This document shows positions 36,987 through 46,716 of a stretch of DNA of 64,000 bases, piece by piece. The stretch lies in contig JAQWFQ010000014.1 of the NCBI GenBank assembly GCA_029238665.1, positions 124,001 through 188,000 of the forward strand, written 5' to 3'. The number at the start of each line of letters is the position of its first letter. Position 1 is the stretch's first letter. The notes beneath the pieces are model-generated. The model saw only the letters and a list, made by a program, of their open reading frames with translations. It ran no database searches and was not told the origin of the DNA. The translations under genes were made by a program, and so were the position numbers. The DNA is from Crocinitomicaceae bacterium (GTDB lineage Bacteria; Bacteroidota; Bacteroidia; Flavobacteriales_D; Crocinitomicaceae).

Positions 36987-37570
36987 GACATAATTTTTTT
37001 AGCTGTTCTCCAGATAATTTTAAGATCAGCTCCAAGGGATGAGTTAGCAATGTATTTTTTATTCAAAGCCAATTTAGCTGGCATAACTTCTTCAATATAT
37101 GTCTTTTGAGGATCTTTAGCGCTCCCCAATAAATCATTTTCATTAAAATACTCTAACGAGGCAAGGTCCGTAATTCCAGGTTTAACTTTGAGTACCTCTA
37201 ACTCTAAGTCAGTATACATTGCCACGTACTCTTGCACTTCAGGTCGAGGCCCAACAATACTCATTGTTCCGCTAAGCACATTAATAAATTGTGGGAATTC
37301 ATCCAACTTATACTTCCTTAAAAAGAAACCAACGGCTGTTATTCGACTATCTCGCATACCAACCGTTAACTTTCCAGACTTATCAGCGTTAACTGCCATT
37401 GTTCGGAATTTGAATAATCCAAATTGCTGTTGATCCTTTCCAACACGCTGTTGAATATAAAACACGCCTCCTCTAGAACTTACTGCAATGAGAATACTTA
37501 TCAGAATACCAAATGGTAAAAACAGCAAGAGTATTAAGCTAGAAACGACAATGTCGAATATTCTTTTCAT
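36983..37570 (-). CDS. Initiating sugar-phosphate transferase (PglC/WcaJ-type core)
   Basis: This enzyme puts the first sugar-phosphate on undecaprenyl phosphate to start a surface glycan. The 195-residue product is the short, monotopic form: one N-terminal re-entrant helix (FDIVVSSLILLLFLPFGILI), then the catalytic part with FKFRTM, the Asp-Glu pair in RKYKLDEFPQFINVL, and the IVGPRPE motif. It lacks the extra four-helix domain of WbaP. The sugar added is not known. It overlaps the aminotransferase gene by 4 nt; such pairs often make and transfer an amino sugar. Confidence 0.93.
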   Translation of the reverse strand: MKRIFDIVVSSLILLLFLPFGILISILIAVSSRGGVFYIQQRVGKDQQQFGLFKFRTMAVNADKSGKLTVGMRDSRITAVGFFLRKYKLDEFPQFINVLSGTMSIVGPRPEVQEYVAMYTDLELEVLKVKPGITDLASLEYFNENDLLGSAKDPQKTYIEEVMPAKLALNKKYIANSSLGADLKIIWRTAKKIMS

Positions 37571-38778
37571 CCCATCACATGTTTTACGGCATGCTTTACA
37601 GCTTCAATAACTGTTTTCACATTGTCATCAGATAAGTCATAGTAAACAGGTAAACTAATTTCATTGGCATATTTTGAATACGCTTCTGGATAGTCTGACA
37701 TTTTATACCCTCGTTTTTTATATGCGGTTAATATTGGCAGCGGTTGAAAGTGTACGTTAACCGAAACATCTTGTTCGAAAATCTCTTGAATAATTGCATC
37801 TCGTTGAGTTTCTGTCACTCCTGCAATTCGCAATAAATACAAATGATAACTTGATCTTTTGTCAGCGGTTTCATACAGGGGTTGAATAGCCCATGATTCA
37901 GTTTTAAACCCAGCTGCATATGCATCAAAAATAACCTTTCTACGGTCTAAGTTTTCTTGATAACGCTCTAGTTCAATCAATCCAATCGCCGCCTGTAAAT
38001 CTGTCATATTACACTTGTACCCAGGTTCTTCAACATCGTACCTCCAATTTCCCTTTTTGGTTTTAGCTAAAGCATCTTTATTTTGCCCGTGTAATATTTT
38101 AGTACACATTTCACTGTAAATCTCATCGTGATTAAACTGTTGTGGCAAATTAAAACACAGCGCTCCACCTTCGGCAGTTGTTAAGTTTTTTACAGCATGA
38201 AAGGAGAATGAAGAGATGTCAGCAAGTGATCCTGATCGTTTCCCATGATACATTGCGCCAAAACTATGGGCAGAATCACTGATTAACAAAATCCTTCCTA
38301 ACTCATTTTGAAAGTCAGAGCCTCCACTAAACATTTCTTTAATTTCTGGTTCATTTATCAAGGCCATCAGTTCTTTATAGTCTGCTGGAAGCCCCCCGAT
38401 ATCAACAGCCATAATGGCTTTTGTTTTAGGTGTGATTGCCGCTCTAACTTTATCAATGTTTAAGTTAAAATCATCTGCGTTTAAATCAACCATTATCGGA
38501 GTTGCTCCTGCGTGAACAATAACATTTGCACTTGCGCAATAAGTATATGCAGGAAGAATAACCTCATCTCCGGCTTTAATTCCCCAATAAGAAAGAAGAA
38601 CTTGCATCCCCATTGTCCAAGAGTTTACAGCTACCGTTGTTTGACAACCTGTATACGCTGTTATGTTTTTCTCAAACTGTTTTGTTCTAGGGCCTGTAGT
38701 AATCCAACCAGACTTTAGGGCTGCTGTAACTTCTGCTATAACTCTGTCATCTATACGCGGTGGCGAAAATGGTATCAT
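37567..38778 (-). CDS. DegT/DnrJ/EryC1/StrS family sugar aminotransferase
   Basis: The enzyme is a PLP-dependent aminotransferase for keto nucleotide sugars. The 403-residue product starts MIPFSPPRIDDRVIAEVTAALKSGWITTG. The PLP lysine lies in FSFHAVKNLTTAEGG (about residue 199), after the aspartate segment ISDSAHSFGA. The downstream gene, the sugar-phosphate transferase, overlaps by 4 nt, so a joint role in starting the glycan with an amino sugar is likely. No dehydratase gene for the keto sugar lies in the window. Confidence 0.93.
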   Translation of the reverse strand: MIPFSPPRIDDRVIAEVTAALKSGWITTGPRTKQFEKNITAYTGCQTTVAVNSWTMGMQVLLSYWGIKAGDEVILPAYTYCASANVIVHAGATPIMVDLNADDFNLNIDKVRAAITPKTKAIMAVDIGGLPADYKELMALINEPEIKEMFSGGSDFQNELGRILLISDSAHSFGAMYHGKRSGSLADISSFSFHAVKNLTTAEGGALCFNLPQQFNHDEIYSEMCTKILHGQNKDALAKTKKGNWRYDVEEPGYKCNMTDLQAAIGLIELERYQENLDRRKVIFDAYAAGFKTESWAIQPLYETADKRSSYHLYLLRIAGVTETQRDAIIQEIFEQDVSVNVHFQPLPILTAYKKRGYKMSDYPEAYSKYANEISLPVYYDLSDDNVKTVIEAVKHAVKHVMG

Positions 38779-38794
38779 ATTTAATCTATTAGTT

Positions 38795-39811
38795 CTATCT
38801 CGATAGTCGTTTCTGACTCTCTGAGGGTTTCTTATTCAAAAGTATAAATTCTACTAACCCTTTTAGGTATCCAAGGCCATAACTTATATGAAGAAGTGGA
38901 AATGTGGCTAGAGTATGAAAGAATTTCCTTGTCGAAGGCATTGCCTTTAAGCTGAAAACGATGTTCAGTATTATATATCCTACCAATGGTATTAAACTCA
39001 ATAAAAACAGTGTTTCTCCAATAAAAAACACTGGAATTAACAAGGTTAAATACAATGCAAAAGCTGGAGGAACCAATTGACGTAAGGTTGTAATTGCCTT
39101 ATGTTTTTTGTTCACGTAGACTTTCCAATAACCGTATTGAAAAAACTGACGCCAAAGCCCTTTAAAGTTTCCACGCACGTAGTACTTTAAAGAAATATCA
39201 TTGTCGTAAAAAATCTTTCCACCTTCCGATGTTACACGGAAATTAAAATCATCGTCTTGATTTCGAATAAGCTCTTCATCAAAGAAACCAATCTTTTCAA
39301 AAACCCAATATGGATACATAGGGCTTGTTACAGTATCGGTAAATCCAGATTTTTCTAATGTTCTAAAGTTACCTAAACCCATTCCAAATGTTGTACCCAT
39401 TGCTCTAGAAATGACCTCTCCTACTTCATTGATGTATTCATTCTCAATTTTACCTCCAACACACCATGTAGTAGAATCTGCTTGAAGTTTCGTAAAACAG
39501 TTCAAGATATAATTGGCACTTAGGATGTGTCGGGCTCCAACAATCTGAATAAAGTCAGTATTTTGACCTGCATATATTCCTAAGTTAAAAGCAAAGGGAG
39601 TCAATTGCTTTACATTGTCTACAATACCTAAACTTGGGTACCTTGATGACATTACTTCCACCTTATCTCGTGTTCCATCATCACTCATACCATCTACAAC
39701 AAACACCTCTATATTCGCTTCAGCTGGGAGATCACAATTATAAATCGCATGAATACAATCCTCAATATAAAGGACTTCATTTCTACACGGTATAACAACA
39801 GTAATTTTCAT
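38795..39811 (-). CDS. Family 2 glycosyltransferase with C-terminal membrane helices
   Basis: The 338-residue protein has a GT-A domain: start MKITVVIPCRNEVLYIEDCI, the DxD-like motif VDGMSDDGT near residues 40-48, and the acceptor motif RNQDDDFNFR (ED/DD base region). About three hydrophobic segments follow (250-320). The layout resembles ExoA-type glucosyltransferases of exopolysaccharide synthesis. It lies 16 nt before the aminotransferase and overlaps the preceding ligase-like gene by 4 nt. Confidence 0.9.
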   Translation of the reverse strand: MKITVVIPCRNEVLYIEDCIHAIYNCDLPAEANIEVFVVDGMSDDGTRDKVEVMSSRYPSLGIVDNVKQLTPFAFNLGIYAGQNTDFIQIVGARHILSANYILNCFTKLQADSTTWCVGGKIENEYINEVGEVISRAMGTTFGMGLGNFRTLEKSGFTDTVTSPMYPYWVFEKIGFFDEELIRNQDDDFNFRVTSEGGKIFYDNDISLKYYVRGNFKGLWRQFFQYGYWKVYVNKKHKAITTLRQLVPPAFALYLTLLIPVFFIGETLFLLSLIPLVGYIILNIVFSLKAMPSTRKFFHTLATFPLLHISYGLGYLKGLVEFILLNKKPSESQKRLSR

Positions 39812-41055
39812 ACGTTTTTACACGATTTATTATTTGTGCTTAGCAACATGAGCGCAGATAAACACAACCAGAACACAAAAAATACGATTCCACTTTGCCG
39901 TTGAAACATCGATTCAAACAAGGAATTAAACCCTAAATTTAAGCCAATAAATAGTATTAGCACACTCTTGAATCGAAAACCTAAGTAGAAGGCATATATA
40001 ATTACTGAACTAAAAAAAATCAAGCCAAAAACCCCAACTTCGACAGCTGTTTGTAAAAACTGATTGTGAGGATTATAATTCTGAGCTGCCATTTTTAACT
40101 GACAATAGTCGTCCAGTAGTTGATTTAACTTTTCATCCACATTCCCTGTCCCTACACCCATCGGGTGCTCTGAAAATGCTAACGCAGCAACAGTCCACAT
40201 AATCAACCTGACTTCATCTCCTTGTGCATAATTTTGCTCCACACTAATAAAGGCGATTGGGTCACTCACGTACTCCAACACAAACGTCTTAGACGTTTCA
40301 AATTGTATTTTCAAACCTGGTGTCTTAGAAAGAGTTAAAAGCAACACAACAGGACTAATAATTAAAACGATAATAAAAATGAATTTCCCGAAACGATTTC
40401 GAACCCATTTTAAGAATACAAAACATGCATAAATGAGTAAGATTAAAATTCCTGCTAAAGAAAATGAGAGCACCTGACCCAAAATCATTACCATTGTTAA
40501 AATGGCGTATTTCCATTTTTCACACCCAAGCCAGCACTGTTCTTTTGCATAGTTCACAAGAAGCATCCCTACAAAAGCAAATGAAGCAAAATAAGTTGGG
40601 TGATGGATATATGAAAAGTGTCCACTCAAAAATGAGGACATACTTTTCGAGTCTACAAATAGGCTGATTGAGTTAATCAAACCTAGAATCATTAAAACGA
40701 TAACTCCAGTAAAAACACCAACACTTGGGTATTTCAACGACAACCCACCCGGTAATTTAAAAGAAAAAAGTAGAGGAAATATGACTAAGGAAAGCTTATA
40801 TTCCAAATATCTTCCGGCAATATCAGGGTGATTTGTATAAATTGTCCCTACTAGATAAGTGAAATAAAGAAGAACCATCAGCGCATTCATCAGATTTACT
40901 CCGAAAACCAACTTTCGTTTAACAAGACCAACTACTGTAATCCCGAAATGTAGGATAATGCCAAGCGTAATTAATTTTGGAGAAACAAGCATCAAAAGAG
41001 CCATTAAAGCTAGACTGATTTCGTATACTTTTTTATATCCCATCCTTACCATCAT
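39808..41055 (-). CDS. O-antigen ligase/polymerase-like membrane protein (Wzy_C)
   Basis: About ten membrane helices and a large periplasmic loop mark this 415-residue protein as a WaaL/Wzy-type glycan ligase or polymerase. Loop motifs are HPMGVGTGNVDEKLN and NPHNQFLQTAVEVGVFGLI, the classic HNxFL..E.G pattern of the Wzy_C domain. The open frame extends to a TTG at 41112, but that start adds an unlikely Cys/Arg-rich stretch; ATGs at 41055, 41052 or 41043 are better. The 3' end overlaps the GT2 gene by 4 nt. Whether it ligates to lipid A core or polymerises cannot be told. Confidence 0.85.
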   Translation of the reverse strand: MMVRMGYKKVYEISLALMALLMLVSPKLITLGIILHFGITVVGLVKRKLVFGVNLMNALMVLLYFTYLVGTIYTNHPDIAGRYLEYKLSLVIFPLLFSFKLPGGLSLKYPSVGVFTGVIVLMILGLINSISLFVDSKSMSSFLSGHFSYIHHPTYFASFAFVGMLLVNYAKEQCWLGCEKWKYAILTMVMILGQVLSFSLAGILILLIYACFVFLKWVRNRFGKFIFIIVLIISPVVLLLTLSKTPGLKIQFETSKTFVLEYVSDPIAFISVEQNYAQGDEVRLIMWTVAALAFSEHPMGVGTGNVDEKLNQLLDDYCQLKMAAQNYNPHNQFLQTAVEVGVFGLIFFSSVIIYAFYLGFRFKSVLILFIGLNLGFNSLFESMFQRQSGIVFFVFWLCLSALMLLSTNNKSCKNV

Positions 41056-41123
41056 TAAACTGTTTCTCGTTATTATGCACTTACAAAATCGAACTGAACT
41101 TCTACAGTTCAACTACATGAATT

Positions 41124-42248
41124 TTAGATGAGTAAAGATCTATATAGTTCAATCAACTTTACTTCTTCAATAGCCCAGTTATAAACCTCCTGAACTTGTT
41201 TTTTTCCTCTTTCACCCATTGCTTTTGCAATTTGAGGATTATCTTTTATTCTTTGAATAGCCTTTGCAATTTCTTTTGGGTTTTCCGGGTCGACACAAAT
41301 ACCACAGTCATTTTTTTCTATAATCGCTTCCCAAAGAGGAAATCTTGATCCAATAACAGGTAAACCTGATGCCATGTACTCAAAAATCTTATTCGGTTGT
41401 GCATTGATATGATTAGGTAATGGTAAAAATGTTACTAATCCTGCTATTGACTCGCTTTTCAATTTTAGAGACTCCTCTCTATTAATAAAGCCTAACTCTT
41501 CTACTTTACTCCAGCCGTTCTCTTTTATAATCTCCGTTTTGAAGGATTCTGGAAAACTTCCTGCAATTGCACATTCCACGTCTACAAACTCTAACGATTC
41601 AACTAACTCTCGAATTCCTCGAATTCTAGAAATACCACCAATAAAACAAATTTTGTTCTGTTTTGGATGATCCATATCAGACATATCAACCTCTGAAAGT
41701 AGTGGGTAATTATTAATGTTTACTGTATTTGTATTTACCTTTATAAAGCGTTCCTTAATAAAGGGAGTTGCTGTTACAATCGCATCTAGTTTTTTGGCAA
41801 TAAAATCTTCATACCATTCAGCAGTATGACTAATTATTTTTTTAAACTTTAGGTAATCCTTTCCTAGAATTTGGCGAGGTAAGTCTTCATGAGCATCGTA
41901 TATAACTTTCTTGCCATTCCTCTTTAACTTCAAAGCAATCCGCAATAATTCAGGATCATGTAAATGATAAATATCAGCATCAATTTCTAATGCTTTCTTG
42001 TAAACATTGTTTACCGTTTTCCACATACGCTTCAATCGACTATTCTTTTCAATTGGAACGGTATGAATAGTCACATTCTCTTGAATACGCTCTTCAACAC
42101 CAGCTAAAATTAAATGAACATCAAACTCAGCCTCATTCTTATTTATGAGATTTGCTAAAGATGAACATTCCTTGTGGAATATTCGAACATCTAAATCTTT
42201 ATGCGCACTGCTTATGTGGGCTATTTTATATCTGGATGGTTTACTCAT
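41124..42248 (-). CDS. Family 4 glycosyltransferase
   Basis: The GT-B fold protein has 374 residues from the ATG at 42248. The start MSKPSRYKIAHISSAHKDLDVRIFHKE is the usual N-terminal Rossmann part. The sugar-nucleotide motif lies in FEYMASGLPVIGSRFPLWEAIIE, with the E-x7-E pattern. An upstream in-frame stretch to 42332 is excluded because it contains the TATCTTTG promoter box, 5 nt before this ATG. It is the first gene of the minus-strand sugar operon that runs to 36983. Confidence 0.88.
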   Translation of the reverse strand: MSKPSRYKIAHISSAHKDLDVRIFHKECSSLANLINKNEAEFDVHLILAGVEERIQENVTIHTVPIEKNSRLKRMWKTVNNVYKKALEIDADIYHLHDPELLRIALKLKRNGKKVIYDAHEDLPRQILGKDYLKFKKIISHTAEWYEDFIAKKLDAIVTATPFIKERFIKVNTNTVNINNYPLLSEVDMSDMDHPKQNKICFIGGISRIRGIRELVESLEFVDVECAIAGSFPESFKTEIIKENGWSKVEELGFINREESLKLKSESIAGLVTFLPLPNHINAQPNKIFEYMASGLPVIGSRFPLWEAIIEKNDCGICVDPENPKEIAKAIQRIKDNPQIAKAMGERGKKQVQEVYNWAIEEVKLIELYRSLLI

Positions 42249-42253
42249 ACTTG

Positions 42254-42261
42254 CAAAGATA
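42254..42261 (-). promoter_or_regulatory. -7 box of the minus-strand glycan operon
   Basis: The minus strand reads TATCTTTG, matching TAnnTTTG, five bases before the ATG at 42248. The nearest TTG is 26 nt upstream, a little too far for a standard -33 element. Confidence 0.45.
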
Positions 42262-42369
42262 AAATTAAAATTATTACTTATATTAGCAACATAAAACTTC
42301 GAACTAAACACAAGGTCTTTTTTCGTTGACAACTTCTTTAAATCGAATTAAAAATCAGCCATTAACTTC

Positions 42370-43572
42370 ATGATTATTAATAAGAATATACACGTTTGGG
42401 GAGGGCTTCTGCTTATTTCTACTTTGTTCTTTCCGGACATCAAATTAGGGGATAATATTCCCGCATTTCAATTCCTTGATTTTGGATTACCGATTACTGT
42501 TTTTTTTATATTCTTAAATCGAACTAAATTACGACTACACAAGTACTACTTGATTATTCTGCTTTTTTGCGCTTATATCCCAATTACAATGGCTGTAAAT
42601 GGAAGACTAAAGGCTAGTAATGATTACTTTGAAATATATAAACTTCTCAAGTTTCTAATTCTTATAATGTTCTTTTCGCTATTGAACTTTCAGCAATTTT
42701 CAAAGACCTGGTTCAAACCAATATTTATAGTTCTTGTTGTTATTAATCTACTACATTTCTATAACATCTTTGGTTTTCATGACTTGTTAATTCAAATTTA
42801 TGGTGGAGACCACCTAGAATCTTTTGGACTGAATTCTCTGAAAAATCCAGCTACAAAAAGGATGACTGGACTAGCGGGAAACCCAAATACTAATGCTGTT
42901 ATTTTTGGGTTTTACATGATCTATTTTCTGCCTCTTAAGTTTAACAAACAACGATTTGTCTGGTTTGCAGTAGCGTGCTTAATGCTTTTCTTATGTCAAT
43001 CAAGAACAGCTATAGTAGCAATCCTATTTTTATTTATCATTACCTTTATTTTTAAGCTTTCTGAGAATTGGAAAAGATATCGTATAATAATCTTATCCGT
43101 TACTGGAATTTACTTGATATCTTGGGCAATAACAACTGATTTTTTTACTTTTCAATCTTACAGTAATAACGTAGTAAGCAATTCTCTCATGGGAAGAATT
43201 GATACTTGGAAATATTTAGGTAAGATGATTATGGACAAGCCAATTTTTGGTTACGGCGTAAATAAAGAATTCTTTTACAGCAACCGGCTTTATTCCGAAA
43301 ATGAATACATTCTTATGACGTGGAGATATGGCTTTGTTGGTCTAATCTTATACTTACTTATATTCTTAATTCCTTTAAGACACTATATCATTAACAGAAA
43401 AACAGTTGAAATACAAAAATCAGGAATATTGATCATTGGAATAATTATGATTACAGCATTAACAAACAATCCCTTTCAAGAGCGAACAATTATGCTACTA
43501 ATCGCTTTAGTTTTTGGTTTAATTTGGCCGTTTACTAATAATAACATGAATAGCAATGGAGCCAAAGACTAA
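42370..43572 (+). CDS. O-antigen polymerase/ligase-like membrane protein
   Basis: The 400-residue protein has about ten or eleven membrane helices. Typical short motifs of Wzy-like proteins are present: LAGNPNTNAVIFGFYM, CQSRTAIVAIL, and the periplasmic loop FGYGVNKEFFYS followed by ENEYILMTWRYGFVGLI. It is the second such protein of the cluster and reads away from the first. One may polymerise the repeat and the other attach it. Base use looks more A/T-rich than in the flanking housekeeping genes. The next gene starts 17 nt before its stop. Confidence 0.82.
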   Translation: MIINKNIHVWGGLLLISTLFFPDIKLGDNIPAFQFLDFGLPITVFFIFLNRTKLRLHKYYLIILLFCAYIPITMAVNGRLKASNDYFEIYKLLKFLILIMFFSLLNFQQFSKTWFKPIFIVLVVINLLHFYNIFGFHDLLIQIYGGDHLESFGLNSLKNPATKRMTGLAGNPNTNAVIFGFYMIYFLPLKFNKQRFVWFAVACLMLFLCQSRTAIVAILFLFIITFIFKLSENWKRYRIIILSVTGIYLISWAITTDFFTFQSYSNNVVSNSLMGRIDTWKYLGKMIMDKPIFGYGVNKEFFYSNRLYSENEYILMTWRYGFVGLILYLLIFLIPLRHYIINRKTVEIQKSGILIIGIIMITALTNNPFQERTIMLLIALVFGLIWPFTNNNMNSNGAKD

Positions 43573-44599
43573 TTCTCGATTATTATTAATTGGCAGTACA
43601 CAAGGTGATGTACATTTAAGTAATTATTATTCTTTAATTAAAGATCACTTTCAAGAGATTCTAATTGTAACGGGTAATGATGTTGACTTTTGTAATTCAA
43701 TCAAATTAAATTTTGGTCTTAAAAACCCATTTACAGTTTTGAAATCAGTCAAACGATTAAAGCGAATCATTAATGAATTTTCTCCTACGATAATACATGT
43801 CCACCAAGCCAATTCCTATTGTTTCTTAACATCCCTAGCAAACAGAGGTGAAAGACCTCAAGTACTCACAGTATGGGGTAGTGACGTCTTGCTTCTACCT
43901 AAAAAGGGGTTCATATATAAATATATCGTAAAAAAAGGATTACGTTCTTCTGATAAAATCACTGCAGACGCACAATTTATTGAAGATAAAATTGAAGATT
44001 TAGTTGGCCCTGTGGATTTTACTACAGCTAATTTTGGAATTGACTTACCTAATATAATCGTTGATCCTTCGAAAAAAGAAAAGATTATATACTCAAATAG
44101 ATTACACGAATCATTATATAATATCGATAGGATAATACTGGCGTTTATACAGTTCCAAAAGAAGCATACTGATTGGAAACTAATTATTGCAGGAAGTGGA
44201 CCAGAAACTGACTATTTAAACGAGTTAGCAAGGGACCTTCCGGAAAGCAGCTATTCTTTTGTTGGGTTCGTTAATTCAGAGACCAATTTGAATCACTATA
44301 AAAAGGCTTCTTTCTTCACCTCTATTCCATCAAGCGATGGGACTTCTATAAGTCTATTAGAGGCAATGGCATGTGGCGCAGCACCGATTCTTTCAAATCT
44401 CCCAGCAAATCATGAATGGGTAAAATCAGGTTATAACGGAATTATCGTGACAGGTACCTTGGAGAATGCTTTTGAAAAGGCGTTAAAACTTGACATCTCT
44501 GAAGTTGCTAAGTTAAATAAGGATATCATTGAAAAAAAGGCTACTAAAGAATCTAATCGAAAGATTTATCTTGATGTTTACAACGATTTACTGACATAG
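43556..44599 (+). CDS. Family 4 glycosyltransferase
   Basis: The 347-residue protein is a GT-B glycosyltransferase. The first half has HVHQANSYCFL and LTVWGSDVLLLPK; the second half has the IIAGSGPETDYL loop and the nucleotide-sugar motif SLLEAMACGAAPILSNL (E-x7-E). It overlaps the polymerase-like gene by 17 nt, so the two are coupled. The acceptor and sugar are unknown. Confidence 0.88.
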   Translation: MEPKTNSRLLLIGSTQGDVHLSNYYSLIKDHFQEILIVTGNDVDFCNSIKLNFGLKNPFTVLKSVKRLKRIINEFSPTIIHVHQANSYCFLTSLANRGERPQVLTVWGSDVLLLPKKGFIYKYIVKKGLRSSDKITADAQFIEDKIEDLVGPVDFTTANFGIDLPNIIVDPSKKEKIIYSNRLHESLYNIDRIILAFIQFQKKHTDWKLIIAGSGPETDYLNELARDLPESSYSFVGFVNSETNLNHYKKASFFTSIPSSDGTSISLLEAMACGAAPILSNLPANHEWVKSGYNGIIVTGTLENAFEKALKLDISEVAKLNKDIIEKKATKESNRKIYLDVYNDLLT

Positions 44600-44630
44600 A
44601 GTTAAAACTAATAGCCGAAAACCTGTTTTA

Positions 44631-45194
44631 TTACTCTTTTGTCCATTCATCATAATAACACTGTAATTCTGGGTTTGTGATCAATGCTTCTTTATCCATT
44701 TTGCGTGTGTCTCCAATAACTTTCGCTGGATTACCTCCAATAATTGAATAATCGGGGAATTCACCTTGAACATAACTATATGCTGCCACTAATGACCCTT
44801 TACCGATACGTGTACTAGGCATAATCACAGAATGAGGCCCAATAAAAGTAAAACTCCCTATTTCTACTGATCCTATACCGTAATGTTTCTTATCTGCTAT
44901 GCTTGTATACTGGTGCCCGTATAATCGAATTGCCTTATGGCTTGAATGGCTAAGCACACTCACAAAGTTTGTTATTTGACATCCCGTCCCAATAACAATT
45001 CCATTTGTGGCTTCAATAAAATTGTATTGCCCAATGAAAACATTTTTAGATAAAGTAAGTCCTTTATTACCAATAATAGTTGATGAGCTTCCTACCCTTG
45101 TTTGTGAAATCTTCTTTCCTTTTGAATCTTTATAGTTGCCAATCATAACTGGTCGGACATGCTTTAAAAGATGAAATATTAGCCGTTTAAACAT
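44631..45194 (-). CDS. Hexapeptide-repeat acyltransferase (WbbJ-like)
   Basis: The 187-residue product has the left-handed beta-helix pattern of repeated hexapeptides ([LIV]-G-x4), clearest in SVEIGSFTFIGPHSVIMPS and RIGKGSLVAAYSYV, ending in the usual IIGGNPAKVIG motif. Histidines in VSVLSHSSHKAIRLYG may serve catalysis. It probably adds an acetyl group to a sugar of the surface glycan. It has its own complete promoter and is read opposite to the preceding pair of genes. Confidence 0.88.
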   Translation of the reverse strand: MFKRLIFHLLKHVRPVMIGNYKDSKGKKISQTRVGSSSTIIGNKGLTLSKNVFIGQYNFIEATNGIVIGTGCQITNFVSVLSHSSHKAIRLYGHQYTSIADKKHYGIGSVEIGSFTFIGPHSVIMPSTRIGKGSLVAAYSYVQGEFPDYSIIGGNPAKVIGDTRKMDKEALITNPELQCYYDEWTKE

Positions 45195-45229
45195 GATACA
45201 AGTATTGGTTAACTTAGTATGTTAATATT

Positions 45230-45259
45230 CAAAGATAAAGATTAGCCTGCGTAGTACAA
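45230..45259 (-). promoter_or_regulatory. Promoter of the acyltransferase gene
   Basis: On the minus strand TTG (45259-45257), a 19 nt spacer and TATCTTTG (45237-45230) fit the Bacteroidota consensus exactly. A leader of about 30 nt follows to the ATG at 45194. Confidence 0.75.
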
Positions 45260-45312
45260 TACCAACACACCATGATTATCAAATAAGCAGTGTGCAAAAC
45301 ACACTAAACTCA

Positions 45313-46596
45313 TTACTTTTTAACGCCTTTTTTCGAGTAGTAAAGCGTAATTATTATTACAAAAAACAATATGACTGCTTGTGAAATGGACAATACCCAC
45401 AACATATCCACAAATACCCCTTCGGAGTCTCCCCATAAAAAAGGGAAAATAAAGAAACAAAACACCTGTGAGATCGAGGTGAATAATCCAATAAAAAAGA
45501 ACTCTTTTTGACGTTTCAATACAAGTGGAAGGCTTGAAAGTGGGGAAATCATAAAGTTCATCATCAACCAAATGGTCATTATTTCAGAGTAATATCCTGA
45601 TTTAGCCCAATCAGCGCTAAAGACAAAGCTAAACAGAGGTTCTCCAAAAAAGAAAATAATACTAAAAGGAACAATTGACAATCCAAACAAAATCAACAGT
45701 GTTCGTTTCATTAAATCGTACGTGGAATTACCCTCTCGAACTAATACGGAACATTTATTGAAGAAAACCTGGCCAATAGAGGCGCCAACAATCACCAAAG
45801 GCAACTTCAAGATCATATAAGAGTGATTAAACAATCCAAACGTATCTTTTCCAAAAAACAAGGCTATTAACGCTGCAATAATTAAATCTCTACCTAAGTC
45901 AACCAGCACATGAGGTAAATTAACCATTGGAAACTGCTTATGTTCCATGGCTAACACACGTGTTTTTTTCTTAGAATAATTGTCCTTTAATGTATTTTGA
46001 AGCATAAAGTATTCACGTACAAAACCAAAACTAGAAAGTACAAAACCAGCTAACGAAGCCAATATCAAGCCAAAAGAACCCATTGAAAACACTCCAAAAA
46101 TCCACTTAAGACTGTTTGCAGTTAATGAATTAATAATCCGTTGCTGGGATATTTTTTTAAACTGAGATTTTCGAATTGCCCAATTTGTCCCTAAGTTTAT
46201 ATACACCATAAAAATGGTACTGACAATTGTTAAAATGCCAAAAACAAGATCATCCAACCCTAAAGGTTTTACAAAGTAAAAAGCAATAAGTAGAACCATC
46301 AATGCAAGGACAACAGCCTTTGCTATTCGTAACGATAATTGATAGAGTAGAAATGAATGATTCTCATTCTTTGGAAGTGGAATGGCTAATTCAAATCGAG
46401 CAGTTGCTAATGCAGAAACAAACCCAACTATACGCATATACATGCCAAGCTCTCCCATCTCTTCTGCAGAATAAATACGCGTCAAAAAGGGTGAGATTAA
46501 ATAGCCTATTGCCTGGGCCATCACCGTACCTGAGATAAGGACAAGAACCGACTTAAAAAAATCGGACTTAACGTTTATATTTTGAATTATCCGCAT
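45313..46596 (-). CDS. Polysaccharide flippase (Wzx / MATE-like)
   Basis: The 427-residue protein has about twelve membrane helices with the layout of the Wzx/RfbX flippases, which turn undecaprenyl-linked sugar repeats across the inner membrane. The first helices read VLISGTVMAQAIGYLISPFL and the following YSAEEMGELGMYMRIVGF. It completes a Wzx/Wzy-dependent pathway with the transferase, glycosyltransferases and polymerase-like genes nearby. It lies at the edge of the cluster next to rny, and the gap to the acyltransferase gene is 118 nt. Confidence 0.88.
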   Translation of the reverse strand: MRIIQNINVKSDFFKSVLVLISGTVMAQAIGYLISPFLTRIYSAEEMGELGMYMRIVGFVSALATARFELAIPLPKNENHSFLLYQLSLRIAKAVVLALMVLLIAFYFVKPLGLDDLVFGILTIVSTIFMVYINLGTNWAIRKSQFKKISQQRIINSLTANSLKWIFGVFSMGSFGLILASLAGFVLSSFGFVREYFMLQNTLKDNYSKKKTRVLAMEHKQFPMVNLPHVLVDLGRDLIIAALIALFFGKDTFGLFNHSYMILKLPLVIVGASIGQVFFNKCSVLVREGNSTYDLMKRTLLILFGLSIVPFSIIFFFGEPLFSFVFSADWAKSGYYSEIMTIWLMMNFMISPLSSLPLVLKRQKEFFFIGLFTSISQVFCFFIFPFLWGDSEGVFVDMLWVLSISQAVILFFVIIITLYYSKKGVKK

Positions 46597-46716
46597 AAAT
46601 CAATCACACCTTCTTCGAAGAATTTGTTTATTTATACCAAGCCTTCGCAAAACAGGCACCTATAACAAACGCATATTTTCTATCTCAAGAATCAACAATG
46701 CATTTTAGTGTTTTAA

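Noticed and set aside
41056-41112. Extension of the ligase-like gene from a TTG
   Set aside because: The added stretch is Cys/Arg-rich and unlike the family, which begins just before the first membrane helix.
42249-42332. 28-residue extension of the glycosyltransferase
   Set aside because: It contains the promoter box and the sequence before MSKPSRYK does not look like a glycosyltransferase N-terminus.
45290-45306. Terminator after the flippase gene
   Set aside because: A 6 bp AGTGTG/CACACT stem exists, but no T run follows on the minus strand.
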